Positions 42,901 to 45,404 of a DNA stretch of 64,000 nucleotides are shown piece by piece. The notes under the pieces were generated by a model that ran no database searches, was not told the origin of the DNA, and worked only from the letters and a program-made list of their open reading frames with translations. Each line of letters begins with the position of its first letter. Positions within the stretch are counted from its first letter, which is position 1. Made by a program: the position numbers and the translations under genes. Origin of the DNA: Sinonovacula constricta (lineage: Eukaryota > Mollusca > Bivalvia > Cardiida > Solecurtidae); contig CM017563.1 of the NCBI GenBank assembly GCA_007844125.1, positions 35,839,921 to 35,903,920 on the forward strand, given 5' to 3'.

Positions 42901-42993
42901 TGCCATGGTAACAGGTATTGAAAATAAACAAGGAGAGTTGGGTGGCATCTTTTTTGACAGTTATCGCCGAGTGGGTCTTGGTAATTTGGCAAT
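3729..42993 (-). CDS. SLC9-family plasma-membrane Na+/H+ exchanger, 18 coding exons (3' end not secured)
   Basis: This is a secondary-active antiporter of the SLC9/NHE family, expected to swap extracellular Na+ for cytosolic H+ at the plasma membrane. Eighteen exons join in phase at GT-AG junctions to give 675 codons. Residues 1-33 look like a signal peptide, 35-90 are a Ser/His/Gly-rich loop with N-glycosylation sequons at N63 and N69, about 100-500 are the membrane domain, and 505-675 are the cytosolic tail. Family signatures are all present: [24 protein letters not shown] (D241), FGESLFNDG (E265, D270) and SYGGLRGAV (R464). These residues correspond by alignment memory to the essential Asp, Glu-Asp and Arg of NHE1. 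The tail is shorter than in vertebrate NHE3, and its last exon(s) are missing or unrecognised. '[11 protein letters not shown]' resembles nematode PBO-4/NHX-type exchangers more than vertebrate NHE1-5; that subfamily call is inference. The introns hold nearly all the repeats of the window. Confidence 0.93.
4345..4565 (-). repeat. Dispersed repeat E (about 210 bp) with 'tctcccactttg' motifs
   Basis: Contains 'ggagggagactcccactttt', 'caaaattatttgaaaa', 'tttgtttatatgaaaa' and 'aatctcccactttgacc'. Copies recur at 15905-16065, 54777-54965 and 55560-55685. Ends in a palindrome-rich 'acatgtatacatgcatgt' stretch. Likely a non-autonomous element; no coding capacity. Confidence 0.7.
4566..5705. other. 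AT-rich intron sequence, no feature seen
   Basis: Part of the intron between exons 17 and 18. Short open frames here have no composition bias or splice support. Confidence 0.6.
5705..6196 (-). mobile_element. MITE-A, full-length copy with terminal inverted repeats
   Basis: Begins 'aaagtggtatccgacagttt' and ends with the inverted counterpart 'caaacagtcagataccacct'. The interior has 'agctaataaataagtggtc', 'aaatagataactgtgaagc' and 'ggtgtaggacatcaataaa', found in all other copies. About 490 bp, no coding potential; a non-autonomous DNA transposon. Confidence 0.8.
6336..6409 (-). CDS. Exchanger coding exon 17 (residues 612-637), acidic tail segment
   Basis: Acceptor ttttttcag|ACGCAA, donor GCTCAG|gttggt. 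In the inherited frame it encodes [20 protein letters not shown] then AIDRS, with a run of four Asp. Phases fit both neighbours, but the segment is poorly conserved, so the call rests mainly on splice sites and open frame. Confidence 0.8.
6660..6776 (+). mobile_element. SINE-C 3' fragment ending in an A-tract
   Basis: 'ggttctaccccgacataagt' and 'ctggggtcttgctccaccaa' are followed by 'tatgaccgtaatatttgcag' and an (A)~19 tail. Confidence 0.75.
6848..9676. repeat. Large minisatellite, 77-bp unit, about 36 copies
   Basis: Unit pieces are 'gatcagacagttcccagtag', 'gtgttgtttgatcaggttct', 'acaccatctacctgagcctg' and 'atctatacacagatcct'. Each unit holds two TGATCA palindromes and the inverse pair gatcagg/cctgatc. 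Short open frames inside are by-products of the period. The array lies in the intron between exons 16 and 17, starting about 31 bases from the exon 16 donor. Variant units (tattaaagatcct, caacttgagcc) recur at intervals, showing block duplication. Confidence 0.97.
9707..9769 (-). CDS. Exchanger coding exon 16 (residues 591-612)
   Basis: Acceptor tttgttccag|GGAACA, donor ATCATT|gtaagt. Only the frame carried over from exon 15 gives [20 protein letters not shown], so phase supports it. No domain beyond the proximal tail is recognisable. The 77-bp array starts about 31 bases into the following intron. Confidence 0.83.
9780..10315. other. Intron 15, no repeat or gene recognised
   Basis: Unique AT-rich sequence between exons 15 and 16. 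Confidence 0.6.
10322..10431 (-). CDS. Exchanger coding exon 15 (residues 555-591)
   Basis: Acceptor tttttcag|GAAAAG, donor GATGAA|gtaagc, leaving in phase 2. Encodes [20 protein letters not shown] then [17 protein letters not shown], matching the '(D/E)KFxxFDxR(F/Y)' helix and the 'YYKL' segment of the proximal tail. The frame stays open far upstream of the acceptor through a 36-bp minisatellite. Confidence 0.9.
10535..10868. repeat. Minisatellite, 36-bp unit, about 9 copies
   Basis: Unit is 'tctagatcagagtccatg' plus 'tctagcacagagtacctg'. Its length is a multiple of three and both strands stay open; the minus-strand frame reads [12 protein letters not shown] repeats and joins exon 15 in frame. 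It lies in the intron between exons 14 and 15. Confidence 0.95.
11303..11630 (-). repeat. 41-bp tandem array that includes the exon 14 end and its splice donor, 8 units
   Basis: Seven units (11303-11589) read, on the minus strand, 'caaatacactctcaatgtta' then 'gttattggactcaatttgtg' and t. The eighth unit (11590-11630) is the exon 14/intron boundary itself: 'caaatacactcttaggg' then 'ttagttattgcactc'. Each copy therefore carries a GTTAGT donor sequence. Confidence 0.93.
11614..11679 (-). CDS. Exchanger coding exon 14 (residues 533-554), CHP-binding-like helix
   Basis: Acceptor atttgcag|GTTTCT, donor CTTAGG|gttagt; 22 codons, phase 0. Encodes [20 protein letters not shown] then LR, which aligns with 'DH(L/V)xxGIEDxxGxxGxxxxRDK' of NHE1-5, the region that binds calcineurin-homologous protein. 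This donor was preferred to a GC site (TCAG|gcaaat) because the family alignment needs KYTLR before EKF. The last 17 coding bases and the donor are the first unit of the 41-bp array at 11303-11630. Confidence 0.88.
11796..12760. mobile_element. Bivalve-type repetitive element with 145-bp internal tandem repeats and opposed ends
   Basis: Left end 'gggccatgatggcccttaat' plus 'cgctcacctgatgaca'; right end 'gcacgttgtgctcaggtgag' plus 'ctaaaaa'. Between them are about five units of 145 bp ('tgacctactttttgacccca', 'catgcagacaaacattctga', 'tggtgaagattgggctataa'). A 'gacgacggacgacgaacgac' stretch precedes the right end. The cacctga/tcaggtg ends are inverted. I associate this kind with bivalve repeats, possibly a non-autonomous DNA element; class not proven. 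Confidence 0.7.
12830..13040. other. Purine-rich (A/G) tract in intron 13
   Basis: 'gaaagaaaaagaaagagaaa' and similar strings run for about 200 bases. On the minus (transcribed) strand this is a long polypyrimidine tract; no exon follows it. Confidence 0.6.
13041..13110 (-). mobile_element. SINE-C fragment
   Basis: 'gaccccagacaaatatctgg' and 'gtaaaatcaccggtgcaccc' match the SINE-C core hairpin region. Confidence 0.65.
13142..13432. repeat. Minisatellite, 34-bp unit, about 8.5 copies
   Basis: Unit 'cattataagtctcacacacc' then 'ccactccccattta'. Lies in the intron just after exon 13, about 60 bases from its donor. Confidence 0.95.
13495..13587 (-). CDS. Exchanger coding exon 13 (residues 502-532)
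   Basis: Acceptor tgttttag|GGTGGG, donor CAACAC|gtaagt; 31 codons, phase 0. Encodes [20 protein letters not shown] then [11 protein letters not shown], the 'QG(M/L)TI(R/K)PLV..L.VK' end of the membrane domain and the start of the cytosolic tail. Confidence 0.92.
13855..14160 (-). mobile_element. SINE-C copy
   Basis: Tail first: 'ctgacacaattatggtcatt', core 'ggtggaggaaaaccctagac' and 'aaactgtctgggtagaacca', head 'ttcctcgccccgaacgggac'. The head is the inverse of a tRNA B-box region (gggacacaaaccc). Confidence 0.75.
14190..14432 (-). mobile_element. SINE-C copy
   Basis: 'gaacacaatgacagtcatat', 'ctggataaggatgacctcag', head 'gtgaggggctgaggagttat' plus 'aagtcagcgactctaacca'. Tandem with the copy at 13855-14160, same orientation, just 5' of exon 12. 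Confidence 0.75.
14500..14628 (-). CDS. Exchanger coding exon 12 (residues 459-501), YGGLRGA motif
   Basis: Acceptor tctgacag|AGTTAT, donor ATACAA|gtgagt; 43 codons, phase 0 at both ends. Encodes [20 protein letters not shown] then [30 protein letters not shown] is the most conserved exchanger signature and R464 its structural Arg. Local GC is higher than in the flanking introns. Confidence 0.95.
15115..15358 (-). mobile_element. SINE-C copy, well preserved
   Basis: Contains 'ttgttacatcgcactgacac', 'attattggtggaggaagacc', 'cttatgtcatggtagaacca' and head 'gaggggctgaggagtttcaa' plus 'gtcagcgactctaaccgctc'. Read on the minus strand the head has A-box-like gagcggttagagtcgctgac and a B-box-like gttctagtcc, so it derives from a tRNA with a long variable arm (Leu/Ser type). 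Confidence 0.8.
15528..15610 (-). CDS. Exchanger coding exon 11 (residues 431-458)
   Basis: Acceptor tcttttcag|TTACAT, donor ATGATT|gtaagt, leaving in phase 0. Encodes [20 protein letters not shown] then FDEMFMI, the segment that in other exchangers reads 'LNRYR...L...DQ..' before YGGLRGA. Confidence 0.92.
15683..15902 (-). mobile_element. SINE-A, lacking the tRNA head
   Basis: 'tgttgggtttattgtcccac', 'agtatttcagttatctggag', 'tgtccacttggagcagataa' through 'tataccactaccatttttaa'; the head that should follow is absent. Confidence 0.8.
15905..16065 (-). repeat. Dispersed repeat E copy
   Basis: 'ggttcaaaattatttgaaaa', 'ttcagaaagctatctacttg' and 'aaaatctcccactttggcc', as at 4345-4565. It abuts the SINE-A fragment. 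Confidence 0.7.
16150..16480 (-). mobile_element. Composite of two SINE-C pieces
   Basis: Two core regions in a row: 'gtggaggaagagaccagact' plus 'tatgtctgggtagaacca', then 'tttattggtggaggaacacc' plus 'ccagacacctttctgg', and a head with 'ttacaagttggcaactcag'. Confidence 0.65.
16560..16681 (-). CDS. Exchanger coding exon 10 (residues 390-431)
   Basis: Acceptor gttgcag|CAACAC, donor TTTATAA|gtaagt, leaving in phase 1. Encodes [20 protein letters not shown] then [21 protein letters not shown]. '[10 protein letters not shown]' replaces the AETIIFMFLG helix of vertebrate exchangers; WNTGFVLW is the next segment. Confidence 0.93.
17190..17335 (-). mobile_element. SINE-C head fragment
   Basis: 'gaacgaatgggacttgaaca', 'gaggctaagcagtcagagga' and 'gttacaagtcagtgactcta' are the tRNA-like part; no core follows. 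Confidence 0.65.
17587..18030. mobile_element. Fold-back element with two inverted-repeat pairs
   Basis: Outer pair: 'gttttattacataaactata' (17588) against 'ctatttatagttcatgtaat' (17879). Inner near-perfect palindrome: 'tattagctgggaaatatgct' (17917) against 'agcatatttcccagctaata' (18008), arms of about 50 bases around a ~12-base loop that also pair 'atcgttattgacc' with 'ggtcaataacgat'. No coding potential. Confidence 0.8.
18245..18340 (-). CDS. Exchanger coding exon 9 (residues 358-390)
   Basis: Acceptor tttcatacag|CATCAT, donor TTATCAG|gtaaga; phase 2 at both ends. Encodes [20 protein letters not shown] then [12 protein letters not shown], equivalent to the conserved 'CG...Y...N.S' segment before the SxETxIFxFLG helix. 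Its acceptor tract is shared with an adjoining tandem repeat (18345-18580). Confidence 0.92.
18345..18580. repeat. Tandem repeat of ~31-36 bp adjoining the exon 9 acceptor, about 7 units
   Basis: Units of 'tataaatgaaatatacatag' plus 'aaaaaaacatcat'. The first unit, 'gtatgaaatatacatagaaa', is the acceptor tract of exon 9 read on the plus strand. Confidence 0.8.
18900..19395 (+). repeat. Dispersed 'tgaccttgacctt' repeat, two units
   Basis: 'ggttactgtgaccatgacct', 'acctaatgacccccaaaaat', 'atgaccaatgtccctggcat', then a second unit with 'aaggttgctatgaccttgac'. The same family occurs at 32560-32990. Open frames here are incidental. Confidence 0.7.
19915..20110 (-). mobile_element. SINE-C copy, degraded
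   Basis: 'ggtcaattatggtcattttg', 'attactggtggacaaagacc', 'aaatagaaccaccagcacaa', head 'aaacaggactggaacccatg'. Confidence 0.65.
20168..20361 (-). CDS. Exchanger coding exon 8 (residues 294-358)
   Basis: Acceptor tttgcag|ATTGTA, donor AATCAG|gtgagt, leaving in phase 2. Encodes two hydrophobic segments: [20 protein letters not shown] plus ILGLLSSF, then a [12 protein letters not shown] linker and [20 protein letters not shown]. This matches the Gly-rich and 'EP...YLxAE' membrane segments of the family. Confidence 0.93.
20765..20950 (-). mobile_element. SINE-C remnant with a small internal duplication
   Basis: 'gttggagaaagactcaaaat', 'ccctgtgtagaaccactcat'; 'ggagttcagccaatggaacc' occurs twice in a row. 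Confidence 0.5.
21180..21500. repeat. Two to three copies of a ~120-bp tandem unit
   Basis: 'attctaatgagtaccaggtt' (or gagtacaaggtg) with 'actcattaaacttgtctca' recurs three times between exons 7 and 8. Confidence 0.7.
21631..21777 (-). CDS. Exchanger coding exon 7 (residues 245-293), catalytic ESLFND motif
   Basis: Acceptor ctgcag|GTTCTG, donor GATCAG|gtaaac; exactly 49 codons, phase 0 at both ends. Encodes [15 protein letters not shown] then [20 protein letters not shown] and a polar stretch ending in IEADQ. E265 and D270 of FGESLFND are the ion-binding Glu/Asp pair of the SLC9A family. Confidence 0.95.
22160..22600. repeat. Minisatellite, 45-bp unit, about 10 copies
   Basis: Unit 'gtcatgtgggaggctatccc' plus 'actacgaattttatgactta' and 'gataa'. 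The 45-bp length leaves an open 15-residue periodic frame ([15 protein letters not shown]), which is a by-product. Intron between exons 6 and 7. Confidence 0.95.
22720..22829 (-). CDS. Exchanger coding exon 6 (residues 208-244), VDPVA motif
   Basis: Acceptor ttggtcag|GGATGACG, donor GTCGCT|gtatgt, ending in phase 0. Encodes [16 protein letters not shown] then [21 protein letters not shown]241 of VDPVAV corresponds to the conserved membrane Asp of the SLC9A transport core. The intron on its upstream side is 8.2 kb and carries the 31-bp array and the pogo remnant. Confidence 0.93.
22870..23860. other. AT-rich intron sequence, nothing recognised
   Basis: Part of the 8.2-kb intron between exons 5 and 6. 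Confidence 0.6.
23872..24928. repeat. Minisatellite, 31-bp unit, about 34 copies
   Basis: Unit 'gcatcactatatgaacagta' plus 'tttcaattaag'. Variants alternate (gaatggtatttgaattatt; cagaattaat), giving higher-order blocks that are repeated several times within the array. Confidence 0.95.
25098..25172 (-). mobile_element. SINE-A fragment
   Basis: 'ctgtttattgtcccaccaac' and 'agtatttcagttatctggaa', then 'tgtccacttgaagcag'. Confidence 0.75.
25485..25590 (-). mobile_element. SINE-B head (tRNA-derived)
   Basis: 'agccactactaccaacttta' then the inverse of a tRNA: 'ggggtttgaactcgcaacct' (B box), 'cccgatccgcaagccaacgc', 'tctaccaactgagtac' (A box). Matches the complete SINE-B at 54338-54601. It is not a tRNA gene: the acceptor stem does not pair. 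Confidence 0.75.
25611..25838 (-). mobile_element. MITE-A, partial copy
   Basis: 'agctaaaatattagtggtca', 'ggtgtaggacattaataaac' and terminal 'ccaaactgtcgaataccacc'. It starts directly after the SINE-B head, so the SINE seems inserted in, or fused to, the MITE. Confidence 0.75.
26405..26625 (+). mobile_element. SINE-C copy, degraded
   Basis: 'gcctgtagtgtggtggaagt', 'actcctgtgacggctcagtc', 'tggatctacccagtcatttg', 'agttttctcctccaaaaaaa', then the tail 'gctataatgatcattacgga'. Confidence 0.65.
26626..26690. repeat. (TA)n microsatellite, left of the pogo-like element
   Basis: About 31 TA units ending directly at the transposon terminus 'cagtaaaacctctc'. Confidence 0.97.
26689..27885 (+). mobile_element. 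Deleted pogo/Tigger-like DNA transposon (Tc1/mariner superfamily)
   Basis: Left terminus 'cagtaaaacctctcgaaacg' and right terminus 'gagaggttttactg' form inverted repeats flanked by TA, the expected target site. Subterminal 'aacctctaagcagcaac' motifs face each other. Inside, from about 27222, the sequence reads [19 protein letters not shown], then a stop and a +1 shift, then [20 protein letters not shown]. This is the CENP-B-type N-terminal helix-turn-helix of pogo transposases. No DDE catalytic domain follows; the remaining ~500 bases are AT-rich, so the element is internally deleted and cannot make transposase. Confidence 0.85.
27222..27355 (+). pseudogene. Transposase N-terminal remnant (CENP-B/HTH_psq-like), broken
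   Basis: About 40 codons are recognisable, with an in-frame TAG after AIKL and a +1 shift before IEQGRS. The fragment retains a DNA-binding helix-turn-helix but has no catalytic part. The break is described as seen; no product is expected. Confidence 0.75.
27883..27957. repeat. (TA)n microsatellite, right of the pogo-like element
   Basis: About 36 TA units between the transposon terminus and a SINE-A copy. Confidence 0.97.
27958..28165 (-). mobile_element. SINE-A, headless copy
   Basis: 'tctgtttattgggtttatca', 'agtatttcagttatctggag', down to 'tatatcactaccatttttaa'. It directly abuts the (TA)n tract. Confidence 0.8.
28170..28960. other. AT-rich intron, nothing recognised
   Basis: Part of the intron between exons 5 and 6; no repeat family match seen. 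Confidence 0.55.
28975..29145 (+). mobile_element. SINE-C, partial copy
   Basis: 'ggtccagattggggcgagaa', 'cagcgatgcgccagtggttc', 'ctcagatatcttcctctacc'. Confidence 0.7.
29155..29400 (+). mobile_element. SINE-C, complete copy
   Basis: Head 'gcgcccgtggtgtaggggta' with A-box-like sequence, 'tttgcaactcctctgactgc' and B-box-like 'gggtatgagtcca'; core 'gtggttctacccagactttt'; tail 'gctataatgatcataactgg'. Tandem with the partial copy before it. Confidence 0.78.
29403..29785 (+). mobile_element. MITE-A, partial copy
   Basis: 'aaagcataacaccccacatg', 'agccacgctgtgtacagtta' and the right terminus 'ggcaaactatcgtataccac'. Confidence 0.72.
30445..30570 (+). mobile_element. SINE-D (tRNA-derived), copy 1
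   Basis: 'gtagccaggtgataggatga', 'ggcacgtggttcagttatcc' and 'taggtttgaatcccggtct' give A- and B-box-like motifs, followed by 'gctgcatatttttctcccta'. The acceptor ends do not pair, so it is not a tRNA gene. Confidence 0.65.
30688..30805 (+). mobile_element. SINE-D, copy 2
   Basis: 'gtagccgggtgatagggaaa', 'caccctgttggctaagggtc', 'ctgggttcgagtacagagct', 'ggctgcacacttttctccct'. Same orientation as copy 1, about 120 bases further on. Confidence 0.65.
31043..31070 (-). CDS. Exchanger coding exon 5, a 28-nt microexon (residues 199-208)
   Basis: Acceptor cttgtag|GGAACC, donor GCTATAG|gtaagt. It encodes only GTIVACFAI plus the first base of a Gly codon, exactly filling the GT(L/I)xNxxxIG stretch between exons 4 and 6. 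The small size is typical of microexons that depend on flanking enhancers. Omitting it would shift the frame (28 nt is not a multiple of 3), so it should be constitutive. Confidence 0.88.
31605..31662 (-). mobile_element. SINE-A fragment
   Basis: 'ttagtttttgtcccaccaac' and 'aatatttcagttaattag' only. Confidence 0.55.
31940..32160. repeat. Degenerate ~65-70-bp tandem repeat, about 3 copies
   Basis: 'gaaccttagtggcacaataa' or 'gaacattagaggcacaataa' with 'ttattgag' and 'taagtaatttaatat' recurs at 31945, 31999, 32063 and 32120. Confidence 0.65.
32560..32935 (+). repeat. Dispersed 'tgaccttgacctt' repeat copy
   Basis: 'caaggtcacagtgactatga', 'cctttgtgccactgacccca', 'aaatcaatagggaccaacat', then a second unit 'gacctcaaaccaacagggat'. 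Related to 18900-19395. Confidence 0.7.
32939..33172. mobile_element. MITE-B, copy 1
   Basis: Left end 'ggatttcatcataaatctta' and right end 'caatttatgatgaaatgcac' are inverted repeats. Interior 'cactcctaaatgcatttcaa' and 'tcgctctgtgaacgatttc' matches the copy at 38572-38818 in inverted orientation. About 230 bp, non-coding. Confidence 0.8.
33440..33665. mobile_element. MITE-C, copy 1
   Basis: 'attctttaagaatcttagag' and 'taactaagattcctaatgaa' face each other. The interior consists of repeated 'taagaaattttcttaaat'-like motifs, shared with 35098-35551. Confidence 0.65.
33715..33796 (-). CDS. Exchanger coding exon 4 (residues 171-198)
   Basis: Acceptor tttcag|CATTATTC, donor GTGGTG|gtgagt. Encodes [20 protein letters not shown] then SIILFSVV. 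The Glu-Ala-Ala-Phe-Ser-Leu variant of the motif that reads 'DAGYFMP' in vertebrate NHE3/NHE1-like proteins points to the invertebrate NHX/PBO-4 type. A 31-bp minisatellite begins about 40 bases upstream of the acceptor. Confidence 0.93.
33835..34140. repeat. Minisatellite, 31-bp unit, about 10 copies
   Basis: Unit 'gcttgtggcaaagttgatat' plus 'tttgtagtaat'. Begins about 40 bases upstream of the exon 4 acceptor, inside the intron between exons 3 and 4. Confidence 0.95.
34389..34457 (-). CDS. Exchanger coding exon 3 (residues 148-171)
   Basis: Acceptor ttttag|ATTTTC, donor CCCCC|gtaagt. Encodes [20 protein letters not shown] then LLP, the start of the FFLYLLPPI signature that opens the third membrane segment of SLC9A proteins. 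The phases match on both sides. Confidence 0.93.
35098..35551. mobile_element. MITE-C, copy 2, split by a SINE-C
   Basis: Left end 'attaataaagaatcttagat', right end 'caaagattcgttattaatat': inverted repeats of about 17 bases. Between are 'tttcttactaaaagtaagaa' motifs. A SINE-C sits in the middle (35180-35416). Confidence 0.75.
35180..35416 (-). mobile_element. SINE-C, complete copy nested in MITE-C
   Basis: Tail 'gttacatcgcaccaacacaa', core 'attattggtggaggaagacc' plus 'ctagacttatgcctgggta', head 'cagtgaggggctgaggagta'. Flanked by 'cgaaagttctag' and 'cgaaatttctag', a 12-base target duplication with one mismatch. Confidence 0.85.
35551..35605. repeat. Stray unit of the 77-bp repeat
   Basis: 'cacagatcctgatcagtcag' plus 'cttccaataggagctgca' matches the 77-bp unit of 6848-9676. 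A weaker piece, 'gcagatcctgatcagaaagc', is at 35899. Confidence 0.65.
35676..35763 (-). CDS. Exchanger coding exon 2 (residues 119-148)
   Basis: Acceptor ttccag|GTTATC, donor ATTGA|gtaag; enters in phase 1 and leaves in phase 2. It encodes [16 protein letters not shown] followed by the helix [19 protein letters not shown] with a following Leu/Ile/Gly helix is the conserved second membrane segment of SLC9A exchangers. Confidence 0.93.
36050..36361 (+). mobile_element. SINE-A, complete but diverged
   Basis: Head 'tgacctggtagggaaattgg' plus 'tagagcgtgggctccaggta' and 'agagttcgaaccctggct'; body 'agggtagttccacgactggt'; tail 'gttggtgggacgataaaccc'. Confidence 0.8.
36857..37080 (-). mobile_element. 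SINE-B, near-complete copy
   Basis: 'attagccggcatttttgccg', 'ggggcacttatgaggtgccc', 'gccactactaccaactttaa', then the inverse tRNA head 'ggggttcgaacccacaacct' plus 'cccgatccgcaagccgac'. Confidence 0.8.
37145..37665. repeat. Minisatellite, 84/85-bp unit, about 6 copies
   Basis: Unit pieces: 'ctttatataggaatctgact', 'ttacacagcagaatgtgcca', 'gtttagtgcagggctaagca', 'aaaacatttgattccaacta'. Copy starts are spaced 85, 85, 84, 85 and 84. Confidence 0.95.
37995..38185 (+). mobile_element. SINE-A, 5'-truncated copy
   Basis: 'agtgtagtcccaagactggt', 'ataatgtgactgagtgtggg', tail 'ggataataaacacaaaataa'. Confidence 0.7.
38572..38818. mobile_element. MITE-B, copy 2
   Basis: Ends 'gtgcgtttcatcataaatct' and 'tcttacgctttatgatgaga' are inverted. 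Interior 'cagtttgtttaaatgcactt' plus 'aggagtatcgtaagacc' is the inverse of copy 1 (32939-33172). Confidence 0.78.
39328..39850 (+). mobile_element. SINE-C interrupted by a SINE-A
   Basis: Head 'gcacctgtggctgagcgact' at 39332, 'cagcgttcaccatatggctc'; it resumes after the SINE-A as 'aagactggggtcttcctcca' plus 'cgaatattaagctagatgtc'. Confidence 0.7.
39438..39760 (+). mobile_element. SINE-A, well preserved, nested in SINE-C
   Basis: Head 'accggacctggtagcgcaat' plus 'cagtagagcgtcggctccag' and 'ccgggttcgatcccaga'; body 'gtagttccacgactggttgg'; tail 'gggacaataaacccccaaaa' and (CAAA)n. Confidence 0.85.
39990..40295 (-). mobile_element. SINE-A, complete copy
   Basis: 'ggtttatcatcccaccaacg', 'tatttcagttatctggagac', head inverse 'cccgggatcgaacccgggac' plus 'gctctaccaattgcgcttcc'. 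Confidence 0.85.
40675..40916 (-). mobile_element. SINE-C, complete copy
   Basis: T-rich start, 'ttacatcgcagcaaccaatt', core 'gaggaagaccccagacaaat' plus 'gtctgggtagaatcacca', head 'ccaaacgggacttgaaccca' and 'ttacaagttggcgacttta'. Confidence 0.78.
41805..41882 (+). mobile_element. tRNA-Gln-like SINE remnant
   Basis: 'ggtggtctagtggttaaaac' (A box), 'ttggactctggatcaaaagg' and 'tccagggttcaagtccc' (B box). The bases flanking the A and B boxes do not form a full acceptor stem, so a decayed SINE head or tRNA pseudogene is more likely than a tRNA gene. Confidence 0.5.
42122..42240 (-). mobile_element. SINE-C 3' fragment
   Basis: 'aaacatcacagcaaccaatt', 'gtagaggaagacaacagaca', 'aatgtctgggta'. Confidence 0.65.
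42594..42993 (-). CDS. Exchanger coding exon 1: 5' UTR end, signal peptide, extracellular loop, first membrane helix
   Basis: The acceptor ttttcag ends at 42994, so an upstream non-coding exon is implied. ATG is at 42946-42948 with A at -3, and an in-frame TAA at 42961-42963 excludes an earlier start in this exon. Residues 1-118 comprise a hydrophobic leader ([20 protein letters not shown]), a loop rich in Ser, His and Gly, and the helix [17 protein letters not shown]. The sequons NDS (63) and NHS (69) lie in the loop, which agrees with an extracellular location after leader cleavage. A second ATG at residue 15 would also preserve the leader. The donor is ATAG|gtaagg, phase 1. Confidence 0.92.
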
Positions 42994-43027
42994 CTGAAAA
43001 TAAAGATACAAATTAAAGTATGCTTTA

Positions 43028-43082
43028 TAATAATATTAATAATAATAATAATAATAATAAAATACTGCTACTACTACTGCTA

Positions 43083-43131
<49 letters not shown>

Positions 43132-43155
43132 TGATGATGATGATGATGATGATAG
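43028..43155. repeat. (AAT)n and (GAT)n microsatellite
   Basis: An 'aataataataataataataa' run, an 'actgctactactactgct' interruption, a longer (AAT)n run and then (GAT)n. Directly upstream of the first coding exon. Confidence 0.95.
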
Positions 43156-43159
43156 ACAG

Positions 43160-45400
43160 AACATATTTCTAAAAATAATTCAATAAAGCATAAAATTCAG
43201 GATCTCTTATAAGATTTTCTAAGCTATATCTTGGGCTTGTAGTTAGTAATGGCCCTTAATGATAGTTTTTTACCTTTGAGGTACGATATACATGTATACC
43301 ACCATTAGATTCGGTGAAATGCAAGCATATATGATCTACTTGGATAACAATAAAATTAATCTCCTTTGATGTCTGGTCCTCTGTATTGTCATTTAGATGT
43401 CTTGTTCCGACAGCATTGAGCCTGTGATTTTTTATTTTGCCTATGTCTATCACGACACTGTTTTATTAGACACAGTATTCTATGGCCAAATTTGTACCAA
43501 CAGGAAGATGTAACTAAATTAACTTCCAGTGCTGAAGAGCTTGCTATTCTGCCATTGTGTATTTTGCTCTTACTGTTTTCACATCAAGCTTTCACATCAA
43601 GACAAATAGCAGCATGAGCAAACTCTAGTGTTTCTCCTTGTTAAAGAATGACAATAAATCATTGAACCACTTCATCCACATAAAAAACACCTAAAAAATA
43701 AACACTATCACTTTTGAAGTCTATTCATTTAATGTCACATATTCAGGCTATTATAAATTACACATCAAATAAACAAACAGTTTAGTGATTCTATCAGATT
43801 TACTGCCAATATTTTAATGAATTTTTATCAGATTTAAACACTGAGGGAAATAATTGAACATAATACTTGAAAAAAAAAGCAGGCCCTGTTGAAATTACTT
43901 TTAACTCTGTATTAAGATAAATACAATCTGAATCGAAAGGAAAATATAACTTATGCCTAATTTTCTTCATGTTAACACTTCAGGTCAAGTTCCTTAAATG
44001 TTGTTTTGAGCCAAACCTGATGAAGTCACTTTAATGTCTATCCCATGTTGGGGTTAATAAATTATGTACAATAAATGCAGGCTGGGGAATTGCATGTACA
44101 TGTACAACAGCAGAATGAGGGAAGTTAATATGTCTTGGTAAAGCAATACATGTATATATATATAAAACAATCCATTTCAGATTGTTGGATACCACCTTTA
44201 ATAGGATTGCTATGATGTGACAATATCAATAAATACCCACAATTAATTGTTTGTCTACCGTTAATTAATTTTAGATATATCTTATATTATTTATTATTAG
44301 CAGAAATCCCCATAGCATTTTATTAATATTTGAAAAGAGTGAATTTTTACAGAGATTGTTTATGCTTTGTACTATTTTACAATCAAGGAAGAGTAGATTT
44401 TTTAATTATACCATAGTATGAGTTTATGCAAAAATTATGCCTGAAATCCCCAAAACATGGGTAAGATATTGTTACATATGTGTGATAAAGGCAAACTGTC
44501 CAATAATGTTATTATCAGCAACATTACAATCCAGGCTTTCTACTGCATCTTCACAAAAAAGTAGGGCAAAAGTAGGAAATATCACAAGTCAAAAATAGGG
44601 CTAATAAGGAATTTCTTACCGGGTTTATTTGGAATTACCATAAAATTCTTAAGTTATGTCATTATGTTGCCTACCATAGTCCCTTGTTCTGTCAATGCTT
44701 GAAAGACTGGCACCTGTTGACCAGTATGTCTGGATTGACTGGCCAAGGAACCATGTTGCATTCAAGGATGGACATCCCAAGGTGTACCCACTAATACATC
44801 TTAAATGCTATTCACAAGAAATGGATAAAATGAAAATAACCTAATGAAATATTTTGAGGTTCATGTTACATTTTCAGTAGAAAGCCTGCACTATCTCACT
44901 TCTCATGTTATGAGCACATAACTAAGAATTAAGTATTGATTGTTCACACATAATACGATAAATGCCAAGAATTATGGGATATACATGTGCTGATATAAGA
45001 TAATTAATTTGGCAGTGATTTATCCTCAGGAATTACCAGTGCACTTCTATGTCAGAAACCCTGGGGAAAAGAATGATTAATGCAACTTAATATCCTTTCT
45101 CATGGGTAAAAATAGAAACAGGACCTAAAGCTATCTCCATGTGAGAGAGAAACATGACCTTTATTCGTTCACAGTTGATCTCAAGGCTTTATAAGAAAGG
45201 AAAGCCAAACATAACTTGAATTATTTAAATGTAACCTAAAATAGGTCTAGTTTGAAATTCTGAACTTCTGTACTAAAGACATTTTGCTTTTTGAAATCAC
45301 AATTAAATTTAGAATATTGTAATTTATATTTTGATTATTTCATTTTGTGTGTTGTATGGCTTCTTCAACCCTGCTTGTATAAAGTTTACTGAGACAATTG
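43160..45400. other. AT-rich intron, mostly unique
   Basis: Part of the putative first intron. A possible MITE-A end ('gattgttggataccaccttt') is at 44180-44203. No exon supported. Confidence 0.5.
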
Positions 45401-45404
45401 TTTG

